A DNA stretch of 64,000 nucleotides from Candidatus Obscuribacterales bacterium (lineage in GTDB: Bacteria > Cyanobacteriota > Vampirovibrionia > Obscuribacterales > Obscuribacteraceae), in contig JARLHI010000075.1 of the NCBI GenBank assembly GCA_031292355.1, forward strand, positions 434,001-498,000. The letters are read 5' to 3'. A program made the position numbers and the translations under genes. Shown in pieces: positions 23,601-32,368 of the stretch. The notes beneath the pieces are model-generated. The model made no database searches. It was not told the DNA's origin and was given only the letters and a program-made list of their open reading frames with translations. The number at the start of each line of letters is the position of its first letter. Position 1 is the first letter of the stretch.

Positions 23601-26427
23601 CGAGAAAGCACTTCTTGCCGAATTGTACATAGAAGAAGGCAAATTTGACGAGGCAACCAAGTGGGCTAAAGAAGTAATTCTAAACTTGGAATTGAGTTGC
23701 GACCCAAACATGAAAAAGACGTACGTCTATTTGATGGATGGCTATATGTTTTTCACGCTGGTCGATAAATTCATTGAACATAAACAATTTGATACGGCTC
23801 AAAAGTTGATTGACTATGCGACGAAAATCCAATTGTCAGTCTATGGACCCAAACACCCCCTGTTTATCGAAAATTACCAATCGCAGACAAAGCTCTTTCT
23901 CGCCCAGACTAAACTGACAGAAGCAGAAGCTTCAGCCAGAAAAGCACTCACGACGGAAAAATACAATGGTGGCTCTGGAAATACCGGTAAGGCAAGCGCC
24001 AAGCTGCTTGCATCAGTCCTTAGACTTGAAGGGAGAAACGACGAAGCAGACAAAGTTTCTACCTCCAATGCGCAACGACCCAATCTCAAAGATTTGAGCA
24101 GGCAAATATATAGCGGACACAGTTTCCATGGCGAAGAGCCCAGCGGGTTTCTTAAAACGGCTGAAGACCCTCTAAAAGAGAGGCTTGCGAACGCCCTCGA
24201 ATACGACGGTGAAGGCACATCCGCCTATGCGGAAGCATTGTCAGGTCTGACTAGATTTTACATGGAGGCAGCGCGTTACGACGACGCCGAAAAACAACAG
24301 CTCCACCAACTTCAAATACTGAATGACAAGTATGGAAACTGTTCCAAACCAAAATTCGTGTGTTATCTCTACCTCGCGGAGATCTACCTCAAGAAAAACG
24401 AAAAAGCACAGGCAACAAAGTACGCACTTCTCATCGAAAAACCTTTACCTTCTGAGCACAGTCAAGATGATCCCAAGCTCGAATTACGGTACGCAAACGT
24501 ACTATTTGAAATCGGTAAAAGGACTGAAGCAATTGCAATAGCAAAGAAACTTGAAGCCGATCTGCTTGCCTCACGAGGGAACAGAGGTCTCTACCGCGCT
24601 GGCGTTCCAATTGACGATCTCATGCACTTCATGGAACGCGCGGGGCTGTCCGAAGATGTCAAGACGCTCACCGAAATAAAAAATCCTCCTACCCGCGAGC
24701 AACTTCTCCCACCGCGCATCAAAACGCCACCACCACCGATGGCGCCTAAAACGAAAGAGCCTACCGAGGCAGAACTCTTGCAGTCGCTGCTGGAACTTTC
24801 AAAAAAGAAGACTGACTCCAAAGCATTACTAAAAATTCAATTTGAGTTGCTCAATGCCCGAATTGACGCCGGCAAATTTACCGAACTTTCGCCCGACCTT
24901 CAGAAAATTCAAAAAAATATCCTCGCCATGAAGGAAATCGACAGGCAAATTCCAGTTGTGAATTTGCTTGATGTCGCGACTATCTTAGTCAAGGCACGGC
25001 ACACGGAGGAAGCACAAACAGTCCTAGCGTCAGCCTTCAAAATTTTAGATACGTTTAAATCAGTTGTTCCTCAAATTACCGATGAATTACTTAAGCTCAG
25101 CGAAGTTCTGGCCGACCAGAGTAACTTTGTTCTGGGCAAAGAAGTATTCGCCAGATATTGCTCAGCCGCACCACTTGCTGGCATCAATAACAACACTATC
25201 GACTATCAACAAATGGAGCACAAATCGCTGATGCCTCCCGAGACACCGGAGAGCAAATACAAAAAGCTTCTTGCCAAAGTCGAGCAGGCTAAGCCCGGTG
25301 AATCGCCCGTGTTGCTAGAAGAAATGGCCAGGCTGTTGATTATGGAGTTACAGCAAAAAAAACCTGATGCGAAAAAACTGGTGCCTCGCCTGGCAGAAGG
25401 ACTAAAAGAATCTAAGCTTACTAAACTTGAATGGCCGCTAGGAGACCTCCTCAAAAGCGATATAGAGCTTTTGTACAAATCAAACCAGACGGCTGAAGCA
25501 AGAATATTAGTTTCCGCAACGCTCGAAATTTATGCGCGAGATTTTCATAGCAATCCTGCACCGACAGACGGCTTACTCAATCCGTGGACGCTGGACCACA
25601 ACGAAATTCGAAGGGCTCGCGAGGAATACCTTAAGCTGATTGAAACGCACAAAGTTCAAGACCCCAAGTCATTGTTGATGATGTATGCAGAGCAATTGAA
25701 TTACGATATTCGCAACAAAAATTTTTCAACCACTCCAACGTACATTGAAAAAATCACGCAAATCGTAAAAAACGCCCCAAACTCTAATCTCGAGGATCCT
25801 CTGGATAATTTTGGTTATGCAGGCACAGAGTACGAACACCTCAAGATGATTGCAGAAGCAGAAAAGATCTTCCAAACAGAAATTGAACTTGACGTAATCG
25901 CGACTTCCGCACAACCTAAAAAAAGACATACCAAAGCCCTCAGACGACTGGCGATTCACTATCAGAAGGACAACTGGGAAAAGTCAAAGCAACTAATGCT
26001 TGACGCGGTCAACATTGGTGTCGAAACGCTTCCTCCCATCAAAAAATATCTTGGTCCGGACATCAAGTTGGTGGTACAAAAATATCTAGATTTGCATGAT
26101 CTAAATGGGTGTGAAGAAACTATTTCTCAAATAGACACTCTCACGCCCGACTGGCCCGAGGCAGCCATTCGCAGCGATTACAGGACCGAGCAGAAGTTAA
26201 GCTACGACTTTGAAAAATTTCAAAGTTGGGAAAGAGCAGCTTACTGGATAAATAAAGTTGTAGAGATAAACACCCAACAAAAAGATGTCGGCACAGCTGT
26301 CATGAATTTAAAGCGCTGCGCAACTGATTTAGAAAAAGCCGGACATCCCGATAAAGCCTCACAATGCATTCAGCAAGCAAAAAAACTGGAAGATGATTTC
26401 AAGAAAGCTCATGGTGGCAGATGGTAA
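20617..26427 (+). CDS. Giant secreted TPR-repeat protein with N-terminal PDZ-like domain
   Basis: The protein has 1936 residues. A signal peptide or anchor (about 8-27, LAILLTATSISLVSILAA) is followed by a PDZ-like segment (about 60-130, LYFSGDSFVIKIGDTYTRGK then SIEELNKLLRGPVNSKIDVV). More than 1700 residues of helical TPR-type repeats follow, with motifs such as LGNYDKESKLLQQCLDLY, YREGSTDKASAEITKAL, YDDAEKQQLHQLQIL and KNEKAQATKYAL. A proline-rich linker lies near 1370 (RIKTPPPPMAPKTKEP). It probably acts in the periplasm or at the cell surface as a large interaction scaffold. Its stop codon overlaps the start of the next gene (ATGGTAAG), so the two are translationally coupled and likely partners. 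Confidence 0.75.
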   Translation: MQHTTKRNLAILLTATSISLVSILAARSDLPKDSPAQTSVDGISDTGETGVVLKRLSDGKTNIQVSSHLDQKLRNELYFSGDSFVIKIGDTYTRGKSIEELNKLLRGPVNSKIDVVFLEGDQVKSKSLTRLSGTQTINKQSYTNGLLNLNSLFTSVRDTSQEACRSGESWHAEGNNLAAAPYFIVAVHPPEFMSLRLFDDEKKSLPAALKFFARSGLFNEFDSAAKSLSDFAKKNDTDFNNDNCELFTKGADVLARNGHLDDASAITEKLFLKTSSLSPENKISVLQTRAFIQTKKGEKEAALQSYNDLAKLCSELPPQATDQKLEVLGEIVSYFSQTEHLDLAESAQSQLVATVNPFGPNRLFNYQRKVDALLKLSDIYKSLGNYDKESKLLQQCLDLYNENLNAQEKVILERIGSLCPSIITTRIAESYYREGSTDKASAEITKALKITTDAIGADSSISSQLATMQKLLTATNEKAESERIIAAFKNLDTLTSTQSLENNSAQELDAKQARECYDDKTKHSDKSNAKLESIISRELAKTEHTADDITRIINLIRLTETSNNKKRSIGLLERLNPCFEKSELKYSTTQLFQKIELAMLTGAKVDAIKSEPLWQSFDAFIKQIQTPSYGTPRQLAMGISYAYAFLKEPEKSLAVLEYAQLQQAAPVAAYKALLYLLEDNDSAAQSQIAALRSSTQRIDSEVIKMMVLLSNTYFHRGNTKLASEILQPDFIPSNSTADSTLTRMRIVLQYQQGKYQDALNALKGEDTSFSFGNAPVNMSLLKAVLFEKTDQPNEAILALLKCQAPPELRPMLLHQAVLQARKMKSFPPETVKALVEATRFYNAAQSAEHLKDMEYINSIASANKTSDSEKTNLEYQIATTKASLEPLSYRLLGAINRAKKLENDGDQSAPSEWANVARLYFAEKNYDEGTSAMVHALQMKNGAAFNHGMYHPGNFRGDSGFTILVDAKKYDDAEKILKQAIIAPGKIGVTQSSFIEKALLAELYIEEGKFDEATKWAKEVILNLELSCDPNMKKTYVYLMDGYMFFTLVDKFIEHKQFDTAQKLIDYATKIQLSVYGPKHPLFIENYQSQTKLFLAQTKLTEAEASARKALTTEKYNGGSGNTGKASAKLLASVLRLEGRNDEADKVSTSNAQRPNLKDLSRQIYSGHSFHGEEPSGFLKTAEDPLKERLANALEYDGEGTSAYAEALSGLTRFYMEAARYDDAEKQQLHQLQILNDKYGNCSKPKFVCYLYLAEIYLKKNEKAQATKYALLIEKPLPSEHSQDDPKLELRYANVLFEIGKRTEAIAIAKKLEADLLASRGNRGLYRAGVPIDDLMHFMERAGLSEDVKTLTEIKNPPTREQLLPPRIKTPPPPMAPKTKEPTEAELLQSLLELSKKKTDSKALLKIQFELLNARIDAGKFTELSPDLQKIQKNILAMKEIDRQIPVVNLLDVATILVKARHTEEAQTVLASAFKILDTFKSVVPQITDELLKLSEVLADQSNFVLGKEVFARYCSAAPLAGINNNTIDYQQMEHKSLMPPETPESKYKKLLAKVEQAKPGESPVLLEEMARLLIMELQQKKPDAKKLVPRLAEGLKESKLTKLEWPLGDLLKSDIELLYKSNQTAEARILVSATLEIYARDFHSNPAPTDGLLNPWTLDHNEIRRAREEYLKLIETHKVQDPKSLLMMYAEQLNYDIRNKNFSTTPTYIEKITQIVKNAPNSNLEDPLDNFGYAGTEYEHLKMIAEAEKIFQTEIELDVIATSAQPKKRHTKALRRLAIHYQKDNWEKSKQLMLDAVNIGVETLPPIKKYLGPDIKLVVQKYLDLHDLNGCEETISQIDTLTPDWPEAAIRSDYRTEQKLSYDFEKFQSWERAAYWINKVVEINTQQKDVGTAVMNLKRCATDLEKAGHPDKASQCIQQAKKLEDDFKKAHGGRW

Positions 26428-27368
26428 GGAATGCCTGCCTCTCGATGCTTATAATTCTTGGCGCGACCCTCTCGTCACCCATAAATAGTTACGCAGGAGA
26501 AAACGACACAGCGTCGAAAGCTGTGATACCAAATGTTCCCGCCAAGCCGCTCGGTCTCAAAATACGTCTCGACTACGCCCTATTAGGCACCGCCAGCGTC
26601 GTCTTCAAAAATGGAATGGATTCATATTCCAGTGCTGAAACTTTGGAAAAGCCTCCAGCGGCAGCTCCAGCGATGGCTCCGAGTGGCATGCTCACATGCT
26701 ATATCGGAAGTTTCGGGACAATGACTGGCGTAGAAAAAAGAGAAAACCAAAACTTTTTATGGAAAAACGGTGGTGGCAAAACATCAGCCACTATCCCCTT
26801 CCAAGAAAACACCGCTGGCGGAGTTGTTCACATCGGGCCAGTCAAACGTCGAGGGCATGGTCCTCGCTTTCCAGAAGTACCAACACCTGCAATACCACCG
26901 TTTCCTTTACCACCTGTGCCGCAACCGCCTAAAGTCGCTTACAAAGTTGACGAGGTGCCACTCGATTGCGGCTCCGGCGACTACATCGTCTCGAACAGTA
27001 AAATCACAAGCTCGCAGGATATCGACGGTACGCTTAGAATATTTCTCCAGAATATAAAAATCACCAGAGGTCCAGCGCTGGAAATTTCAGGCACTCTCAA
27101 CAATATTCCGAGAGACAAAACACGTCCGGGTAGAGCAAACATAGCCTTTGCAGGCAAGCCGCAATCTCTGCAGATCTATTACGACGGTGATGGCATCATC
27201 AAATTGAATGACGGAGCTAAATTTACCGGTATCATCTACGCACCACGCGCAAGAATAGAACTTGGACGCTGTGAAGTTTGGGGCGCTATCGTCGGAAGAG
27301 ATGTTGTCGCAGACCAGGTCGCCCGCGTACATTACGATCGAGAATTGCAAAAGATCAGTGAATGGTAG
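26421..27368 (+). CDS. Secreted beta-helix-like (DUF7305-type) protein
   Basis: The protein has 315 residues with a signal peptide (about 1-25, ending SYAG). A proline-rich spacer lies at about 150-180 (PTPAIPPFPLPPVPQPPK). The C-terminal part reads YIVSNSKITSSQDIDGTLRI, GPALEISGTLNNIP, LQIYYDGDGIIKLNDGAKFT then GIIYAPRARIELGRCEVWGA. The last segment is the signature of DUF7305-like right-handed beta-helix domains found in pilus-associated and adhesin-like surface proteins (...g.iyAP.a.v.l.g...v.GaivgkdV). The start overlaps the stop of the giant TPR gene by 7 bases. Adhesion or envelope polymer contact is an inference. Confidence 0.65.
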   Translation: MVRNACLSMLIILGATLSSPINSYAGENDTASKAVIPNVPAKPLGLKIRLDYALLGTASVVFKNGMDSYSSAETLEKPPAAAPAMAPSGMLTCYIGSFGTMTGVEKRENQNFLWKNGGGKTSATIPFQENTAGGVVHIGPVKRRGHGPRFPEVPTPAIPPFPLPPVPQPPKVAYKVDEVPLDCGSGDYIVSNSKITSSQDIDGTLRIFLQNIKITRGPALEISGTLNNIPRDKTRPGRANIAFAGKPQSLQIYYDGDGIIKLNDGAKFTGIIYAPRARIELGRCEVWGAIVGRDVVADQVARVHYDRELQKISEW

Positions 27369-27578
27369 ATTCCACTCACTCTGCTATCATCAAAAAAAAC
27401 AATATCGGAGCACCTTAAACCGTGAACAAAAAGTTTTTGAACAGCCAGAAAGCTCGAATTAACCAATAATCGTGGAAAAGGGCTTCCACGAGAAATCGTT
27501 GTTAGATATTGCTCTCGAACTACGCTTTTTCGAGACACAGGGCTTATCCTAGAATGGTTGCGAATATTGGGTTGATTG

Positions 27579-28922
27579 ATGTCAAAAGCCACGAGCAGTA
27601 TTTCATCTTCGCCGATTGTGCAAGTGGCAATCGCCATTTCATGCATCACTGTTTTTTTCGGCTTTTGCATCGGCAAAGCGTTCTGCATGCCGGTAAACTA
27701 TTGGCGCGAGGGTGGTAACAATCACGGCTTGACTGACCTCTCTGGAAAGGAGGTTGTGCCTGCACTATATCCTTGGATTGATTATTCTGGTCACGGATTA
27801 TTTTTGCTCCGGGAACGCGATCCGGCAGATTGGTTGCAAATTCGCGAAGGCAAACTTTTAGTCAACCAGAACGGCGCCAGAATCAACGTAAAGGTGCCTG
27901 TCGGCAAAGTGTTCGACAAAATTCTCTGGTTGGGCAAAGCTTGCGATCAAGATCCGAAGTTTGTCCCAGCTAAACTACCCGACGATTCTCTAGTCGTCTT
28001 CAAAGATGGACAGGCGTTTGGCATCTGCGACAGCAATGGAAAAGCAATCTTACCCTTTTTGCTTAAGAAGATTAGCCATTGCAGCGAGGGTTTGACTGTC
28101 ATTCAGGACACCAACGATAAGCTGTTCATTCTTAACATAAAGACTCGCCAAATCAAAGAACTTAAGCTGGCTGTAGACAATCCAGAAATAATTTTTAGCG
28201 AAGGGTTGGCGTTATTTCAACACGAAGGCGGGATTGGTTTTATTGATACCACCGGCAAAATAGTGATACCGCCAAAATATTTGGACGCAAGTCCTTTCGT
28301 TGGTGGACATTCGTGCGTAAGTTTTCCCGACTCTCAGGGCAATGCGGGAGCAAACGTAGTTATCGATAAAAAAGGGCAGATCGTCTCTTCATCAAATTTG
28401 AAGCTGTCGAGCTTCTTTGGTGGTTACGCTGTCGCCTCAAGAAAGGACGGCAAGCTTGGAGTCGTTAATAGAAGTTTTCAATTTGTCGTCAAACCTGAAT
28501 TTGCAATCCTGATTCCTCAACAGGCAGAATTTTACTATGGAACGAATGAGTTGACCCTCGATTCTGCACCGCCCCTGTTTTATTATGCAGTCAGGAACAA
28601 AGGCGATTCGCCCTGCGTAGTATCTCTCAAGGGAGATGTTGCGTTTAAACTGCCAGACAAGGTCCTCCTCCCAAATTACCCTCCGCGCGTTGCCGACGGT
28701 GCGATCATATGCAATGTTTGGATTGACGATAATCATCAGAAAGAAGTTTATTTAGACATGCATGGGAGGCAAGTTCCACGTCCTTTCAGCGAGCTTTCTC
28801 ATAGCAAAGCTGTAACTTACAGAAAAATTGCGCCGACAGTGCTCTTAAAAACTGTTGACTGTGGTGATGAGTATTTCAACTCGAAAATTCCCAGAAGTGG
28901 ATCTGGAATGAGATTCAACTGA
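27579..28922 (+). CDS. Membrane-anchored WG-repeat protein
   Basis: The protein has about 447 residues from ATG 27579 (a TTG lies one codon upstream). An N-terminal TM anchor (about 12-35, VQVAIAISCITVFFGFCIGK) precedes degenerate WG repeats: HGLTDLSGKEVVPALYPW, FGICDSNGKAILPFLLK and IGFIDTTGKIVIPPKYLD, with F.gG.a.v spacers. The C-terminal third departs from the repeat consensus. It is the third WG protein of the window and lies just left of the IS21 element; its stop is 60 bp from the IS end. Confidence 0.75.
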   Translation: MSKATSSISSSPIVQVAIAISCITVFFGFCIGKAFCMPVNYWREGGNNHGLTDLSGKEVVPALYPWIDYSGHGLFLLRERDPADWLQIREGKLLVNQNGARINVKVPVGKVFDKILWLGKACDQDPKFVPAKLPDDSLVVFKDGQAFGICDSNGKAILPFLLKKISHCSEGLTVIQDTNDKLFILNIKTRQIKELKLAVDNPEIIFSEGLALFQHEGGIGFIDTTGKIVIPPKYLDASPFVGGHSCVSFPDSQGNAGANVVIDKKGQIVSSSNLKLSSFFGGYAVASRKDGKLGVVNRSFQFVVKPEFAILIPQQAEFYYGTNELTLDSAPPLFYYAVRNKGDSPCVVSLKGDVAFKLPDKVLLPNYPPRVADGAIICNVWIDDNHQKEVYLDMHGRQVPRPFSELSHSKAVTYRKIAPTVLLKTVDCGDEYFNSKIPRSGSGMRFN

Positions 28923-28982
28923 TGCGCGATTAGACACTTGAAGCAAAGTCTAAATCTCAAAATCGATATAGCTATCAGAGTG

Positions 28983-29074
28983 TGTGTATTCCGGAGCAAA
29001 ATGGCCGCTCGTTCCGAGCGAAAACGGCCAACCATTCCGGAGCAAAATGGCCAATGATTCCGGCTGAAACTGGG
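28983..29074. repeat. Left multiple terminal repeats of the IS21 element
   Basis: Four related boxes follow each other: ATTCCGGAGCAAAATGGCC (28988-29006), TTCCGAGCGAAAACGGCC, ATTCCGGAGCAAAATGGCC again (29036-29054) and ATTCCGGCTGAAACTGG. The two identical 19-mers are the likely IstA binding sites L1 and L2. The segment 29075-29195 contains the istA leader. Confidence 0.75.
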
Positions 29075-29216
29075 CGGAATTAAGACCGAGGCAACCACCC
29101 TCCGCGTATGCCAGGTATATGCGATTAGGGTAATTGACGCTGGGCATCTCAACGAGCACCGACACTTCATTTGCCACCAGCAAATTGAGGTCTCGATGCC
29201 AAATCGGAGGATGTCC

Positions 29217-30839
29217 ATGAGAATGATAAAGGAAGTTCTCAGATTGCACCACTCGTGCGGTCTAAGCCAAAAAAAGATTGCCGCACATTTGAAATGTTCG
29301 CACGGTGCTGTCGGAGAATATTTAAAGCGCGCGAACGCGGCAGCACTGACGTGGCCGCTTCCAGAAGAATTAGACGATGCCGGGCTAGATAGGCTGCTGT
29401 ACCCGGCTAGGCCACCGAGTAAGAGCGAGGGCCGGCCTCAGCCAAACTACGTCCAAATGCGCGAGGAGTTGAAGAAAAAAGGAGTTACCCTTTTGCAACT
29501 CTGGGCGGAATATCGCGACGAAAATCCCCTTGGTTACGGGCTTAGCCAATTCTGCGATCTCTACAGAAAATTCAACGAGCACCTGGCCATAACAATGCGC
29601 CAGTTTCACGTCGGCGGCGATAAAGCATTTTCCGATTTCGCCGGCACTAAATTTCCGATCGTCCGTGAGAGTACCGGGGAAACTCATTTTGCACATCTTT
29701 TCGTGTGCACACTGGGCGCTAGCAATTACACATTTGCCAAATTGTATAACGACGAAACAGCTGCATCTTGGTGTAACGGCCAGGCAGAAGCCTTCGAGTT
29801 TTTTGGTGGAACGCCGATCGTCGTCGTTCCGGACAACCCTAAAGCTGTTGTCGTCAAAGCCAGTCGATACGAGCCAGAAATACATCCGAGTTTTGAGCAA
29901 ATGGCAGCTCATTACAATGTTGTGGTGATCCCGGCGAGAGTGCGCCATCCAAAAGACAAAGCCAAAGTTGAAGCGGCTGTAGGTCTTGCAACTCGGTGGA
30001 TTTTGGCTGTCTTGCGCAAGCGGACTTTCTTCAGCTTGTTAGAAGCGAACATCGCAGTTGCTGAATTGCTCACTCGCCTTAACCAAAAGAAATTTCAAAA
30101 ACGGCCCGGCTCAAGACTATCGCTCTTTGAAGAGTTAGATAAACCGTTACTGCGTGCGATTCCAGGTAGACCATATGAGTACTGCGAGTTCAAAAAAGCG
30201 TCTGTCAACATTGACTACCACTTCATCTTTGACGAACACATATATAGCGTGCCGTTCAGATTTCGATTTGCAAAAGTTGATCTCAGAGTAACCGATACGA
30301 CAATTGAAGTCATGCTCGGTGGCAACCGCATAGCAAGCCACACTCGGAAGTACGCTCCTGGACGTTTCACAACTCTTCCCGAGCACCAGCCGCAACACCA
30401 TCGAGATTACGGCGATTGGTCGCCAGAAAGAATGATTCAACGCGGCGAAAAAATCGGACCTGGCACTGCAAAGTTGTTCGCAGCAGTCATGGCTTCAAGG
30501 GCGGTAGCAGAGCAAGGTTTTAGAACATGCCAAGGCATTCTCCGCCTCGAAACACTGTACGGCCGCGAGCGACTGGAGGCGGCCTGCATACGTTCTCTGG
30601 CCGTACGCGGATTAACCTACAAGACCGTAAGCTCGATGCTGAAAGCTAACCTGGAATCACAGCCGTTACCGGAAAAACCAGTCCAGCTGTCAATCATCCA
30701 CTCGCACCTCAGAGAGGTTTCCTCATTCATTTCAACCCCAAAGGAGAATATCAATGCTAATTCATCCGACGATAGACAATCTCAGGATTCTCAAATTGAA
30801 TGCGATGGCGAGCGCTTTAGAGAATCAGGTGGAGCTTAA
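29217..30839 (+). CDS. istA: IS21-family transposase IstA
   Basis: The protein has 540 residues from ATG 29217, chosen because GGAGG at 29206-29210 is spaced six bases from it; in-frame ATGs at 29196 and 29211 are possible. An N-terminal HTH is seen (VLRLHHSCGLSQKKIAAHLK then HGAVGEYLKRA). The rve catalytic core has D in KAFSDFAGTKFPIV (about 145), D in IVVVPDNPKAVV (about 205) and the Glu region in KDKAKVEAAVGLATRW (about 255). The C-terminal beta-barrel and alpha region follow. IstA recognises the ends and performs strand transfer with IstB. The gene overlaps istB by 86 bases. Confidence 0.9.
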   Translation: MRMIKEVLRLHHSCGLSQKKIAAHLKCSHGAVGEYLKRANAAALTWPLPEELDDAGLDRLLYPARPPSKSEGRPQPNYVQMREELKKKGVTLLQLWAEYRDENPLGYGLSQFCDLYRKFNEHLAITMRQFHVGGDKAFSDFAGTKFPIVRESTGETHFAHLFVCTLGASNYTFAKLYNDETAASWCNGQAEAFEFFGGTPIVVVPDNPKAVVVKASRYEPEIHPSFEQMAAHYNVVVIPARVRHPKDKAKVEAAVGLATRWILAVLRKRTFFSLLEANIAVAELLTRLNQKKFQKRPGSRLSLFEELDKPLLRAIPGRPYEYCEFKKASVNIDYHFIFDEHIYSVPFRFRFAKVDLRVTDTTIEVMLGGNRIASHTRKYAPGRFTTLPEHQPQHHRDYGDWSPERMIQRGEKIGPGTAKLFAAVMASRAVAEQGFRTCQGILRLETLYGRERLEAACIRSLAVRGLTYKTVSSMLKANLESQPLPEKPVQLSIIHSHLREVSSFISTPKENINANSSDDRQSQDSQIECDGERFRESGGA

Positions 30840-31494
30840 AAATTCGCAAGAGCTTGGCTTTGAAGACAGGCTCGGAATCCTTGTCGATGCTCAGTTAGCA
30901 GCACAAGATTCCAAAAACTTAAAATCACGTCTGCAAGCCGCCAACCTGCGTTTGTCAGCTTGTATCGAAGACCTGGACGTCAAAGCTTCGCGCGGACTCG
31001 ATAGAGCTGTCATAAGTTCTTTGAGCACTACTGCATGGATTCAGCGTACACGCAATGTAATCATTGAAGGTAAGACAGGTGTCGGTAAAACATTCCTGGG
31101 CTGCGCGCTCGCACAGCAAGCATGCAGGAACGGCTACAAGTCATTCTACATCCGAGCACCAGCCCTCTTTGAAGAATTGGCAGTCGCTCGAGCAGCAGGC
31201 AGCTTCAAACGCCTTCTAGCATCCATCGCAAAAAAACATTTGCTAGTTCTGGACGATTTTGCCCTAGCTCCCTTGACCGATAGTCAAAGACGGGACCTAC
31301 TGGAGATTGTGGAACAGCGATACGAAAGGTCATCTACAATTTTTGTAAGTCAAATGCCTCAAGAACATTGGCACAAAATTATTGGAGATCCCACTATTGC
31401 TGATGCGATCTTAGACAGGGTCGTACACAACGCTCAAACGCTGATTCTAAAAGGAGAATCGATCCGCAAGACAAAAGCTGCTTCAAACGGGTAA
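30754..31494 (+). CDS. istB: IS21-family helper ATPase IstB
   Basis: The protein has 246 residues, the normal length. A strong SD (AAAGGAG) precedes ATG 30754 inside the end of istA. It is an AAA+ ATPase with Walker A EGKTGVGKTFLGCAL (about 108-122), Walker B LLVLDDFALAPL (about 162-173) and the sensor region STIFVSQMPQEHWHKIIG. The end DRVVHNAQTLILKGESIRK is characteristic. IstB oligomerises on DNA, selects target and stimulates IstA. Confidence 0.92.
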   Translation: MLIHPTIDNLRILKLNAMASALENQVELKNSQELGFEDRLGILVDAQLAAQDSKNLKSRLQAANLRLSACIEDLDVKASRGLDRAVISSLSTTAWIQRTRNVIIEGKTGVGKTFLGCALAQQACRNGYKSFYIRAPALFEELAVARAAGSFKRLLASIAKKHLLVLDDFALAPLTDSQRRDLLEIVEQRYERSSTIFVSQMPQEHWHKIIGDPTIADAILDRVVHNAQTLILKGESIRKTKAASNG

Positions 31495-31539
31495 GTACAA
31501 ATCATGCCAGCGTCACTTCGTTCCGATTGCACCATAAAT

Positions 31540-31601
31540 TGCTCCGATCTAGTTGGCCACTTTCCGACCGGATCGAGTGGCCATTTTCCCCGGAATACAC
31601 A
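31540..31601. repeat. Right multiple terminal repeats of the IS21 element
   Basis: The boxes GTTGGCCACTTTCCGACC and GTGGCCATTTTCCCCGGAAT are inverted relative to the left boxes and end in ACACA at 31601. They are the R-side IstA sites. Confidence 0.7.
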
Positions 31602-32077
31602 TGTAGGCAATGAGGTTGTCGAAGGTGAGGAGTGTCATCATCTGTACCATTCATTTCGTGGTACCCACATTTGGGTTTCAAAACCCCGATCAATCGTTTT
31701 AAGAATAGCCGAGGATTACGTAATCGAGGCTGGTAGCTCTGCCAGAATAATGAAAGACGCTCGTTTCCTTTCCTTCCGTTTATTCATGTTGTGGTTACGA
31801 CACAGAAAAATAGAACTTGAGCGGCAAGACCGCAGCGAAAATCTGCATGTAAGCCACAAGACGACTTACCGAGACGTGATCACAAATTCAGACATTCCGG
31901 ATAAGATTTTTTCACTGATTGGACCGAACCCATGCTAACGAACTTTTGGTAGTAATAAAGGATTCTGGATATTTTTTGCTGCCAGGGTAGATTTTGTTTT
32001 CAAACTCTTTGACGAGACCGACCAAAATATTGAAATAAATGCTCTCGGAAGACAACATTTTGCATACAATATTGTGC
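31602..32077. other. Gene-poor stretch after the IS21 element
   Basis: Open frames on both strands exist (the longest continues from inside the IS end to 31938), but none shows a start signal or family pattern. A plus-strand stretch with RIAEDYVIEAGSSARIMKDA looks slightly protein-like and might be the tail of a gene cut by the insertion. I cannot match it to anything left of the element. Confidence 0.35.
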
Positions 32078-32317
32078 TTACCAGGTTCGTCTTCTGTCAA
32101 ACTCTTTTTTTGTTTCTGTGAGAACAGTTTCCCAGTCGGCACGAGTTGCAGCGACTTCACAATCGCTTAGAAGAAAACGAGCAACATCTTCAAAAGCTAT
32201 CAGACCGCTGGGTATATGTCTTTTGTTCAAGTCGACGAAGCGGGTGTCAGAAGCCCGTATATGAAGGTGTGGATGAGGAAATGGCTGCTTATCGTAGGAT
32301 GATTGAGGACTTGCCAC
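32078..32317 (-). CDS. Small conserved-looking protein, unknown
   Basis: The frame has 79 residues. PHPHLHIRASDTRFVDLNKR then HIPSGLIAFEDVARFLLSDC has the PHLH...IPSG...f arrangement of small uncharacterised proteins found next to antitoxin-like partners in defence-rich regions. It lies 51 bp downstream of the 82-residue gene in the same orientation, probably in one transcript. Function unknown; the C-terminal VLTETKKEFDRRRTW is a charged helix. Confidence 0.4.
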   Translation of the reverse strand: MASPQSSYDKQPFPHPHLHIRASDTRFVDLNKRHIPSGLIAFEDVARFLLSDCEVAATRADWETVLTETKKEFDRRRTW

Positions 32318-32368
32318 TGGGACTTTGTCAGTGTGCTCAGCGCCCTTTGAATGGTTTGACTGAAGGCT

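Larger units (their letters stand above)
28983..31601 (+). mobile_element. IS21-family insertion sequence, complete
   Basis: The element is bounded by TGTGTATTCCGG (28983-28994) and its inverse CCGGAATACACA (31590-31601), with the family's TGT/ACA-type termini. It is 2619 bp and carries istA and istB overlapping by 86 bp, both intact. Internal multiple repeats of the ends are present as in other IS21 members (see the repeat entries). I could not see a clear 4-8 bp target duplication: the left flank ends CAGAGTG and the right flank begins TGTAGGC. It may therefore have moved by recombination after insertion. Confidence 0.9.

Noticed and set aside
28983..29074. Short interspersed repeats left of istA as a CRISPR array
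   Set aside because: Repeat units are degenerate and match the element's right end inverted; they are IS21 transposase binding sites.
31504..31938. 144-codon ORF spanning the right IS21 end
   Set aside because: It begins inside the terminal repeats of the element and has no family pattern; most likely chance reading through.
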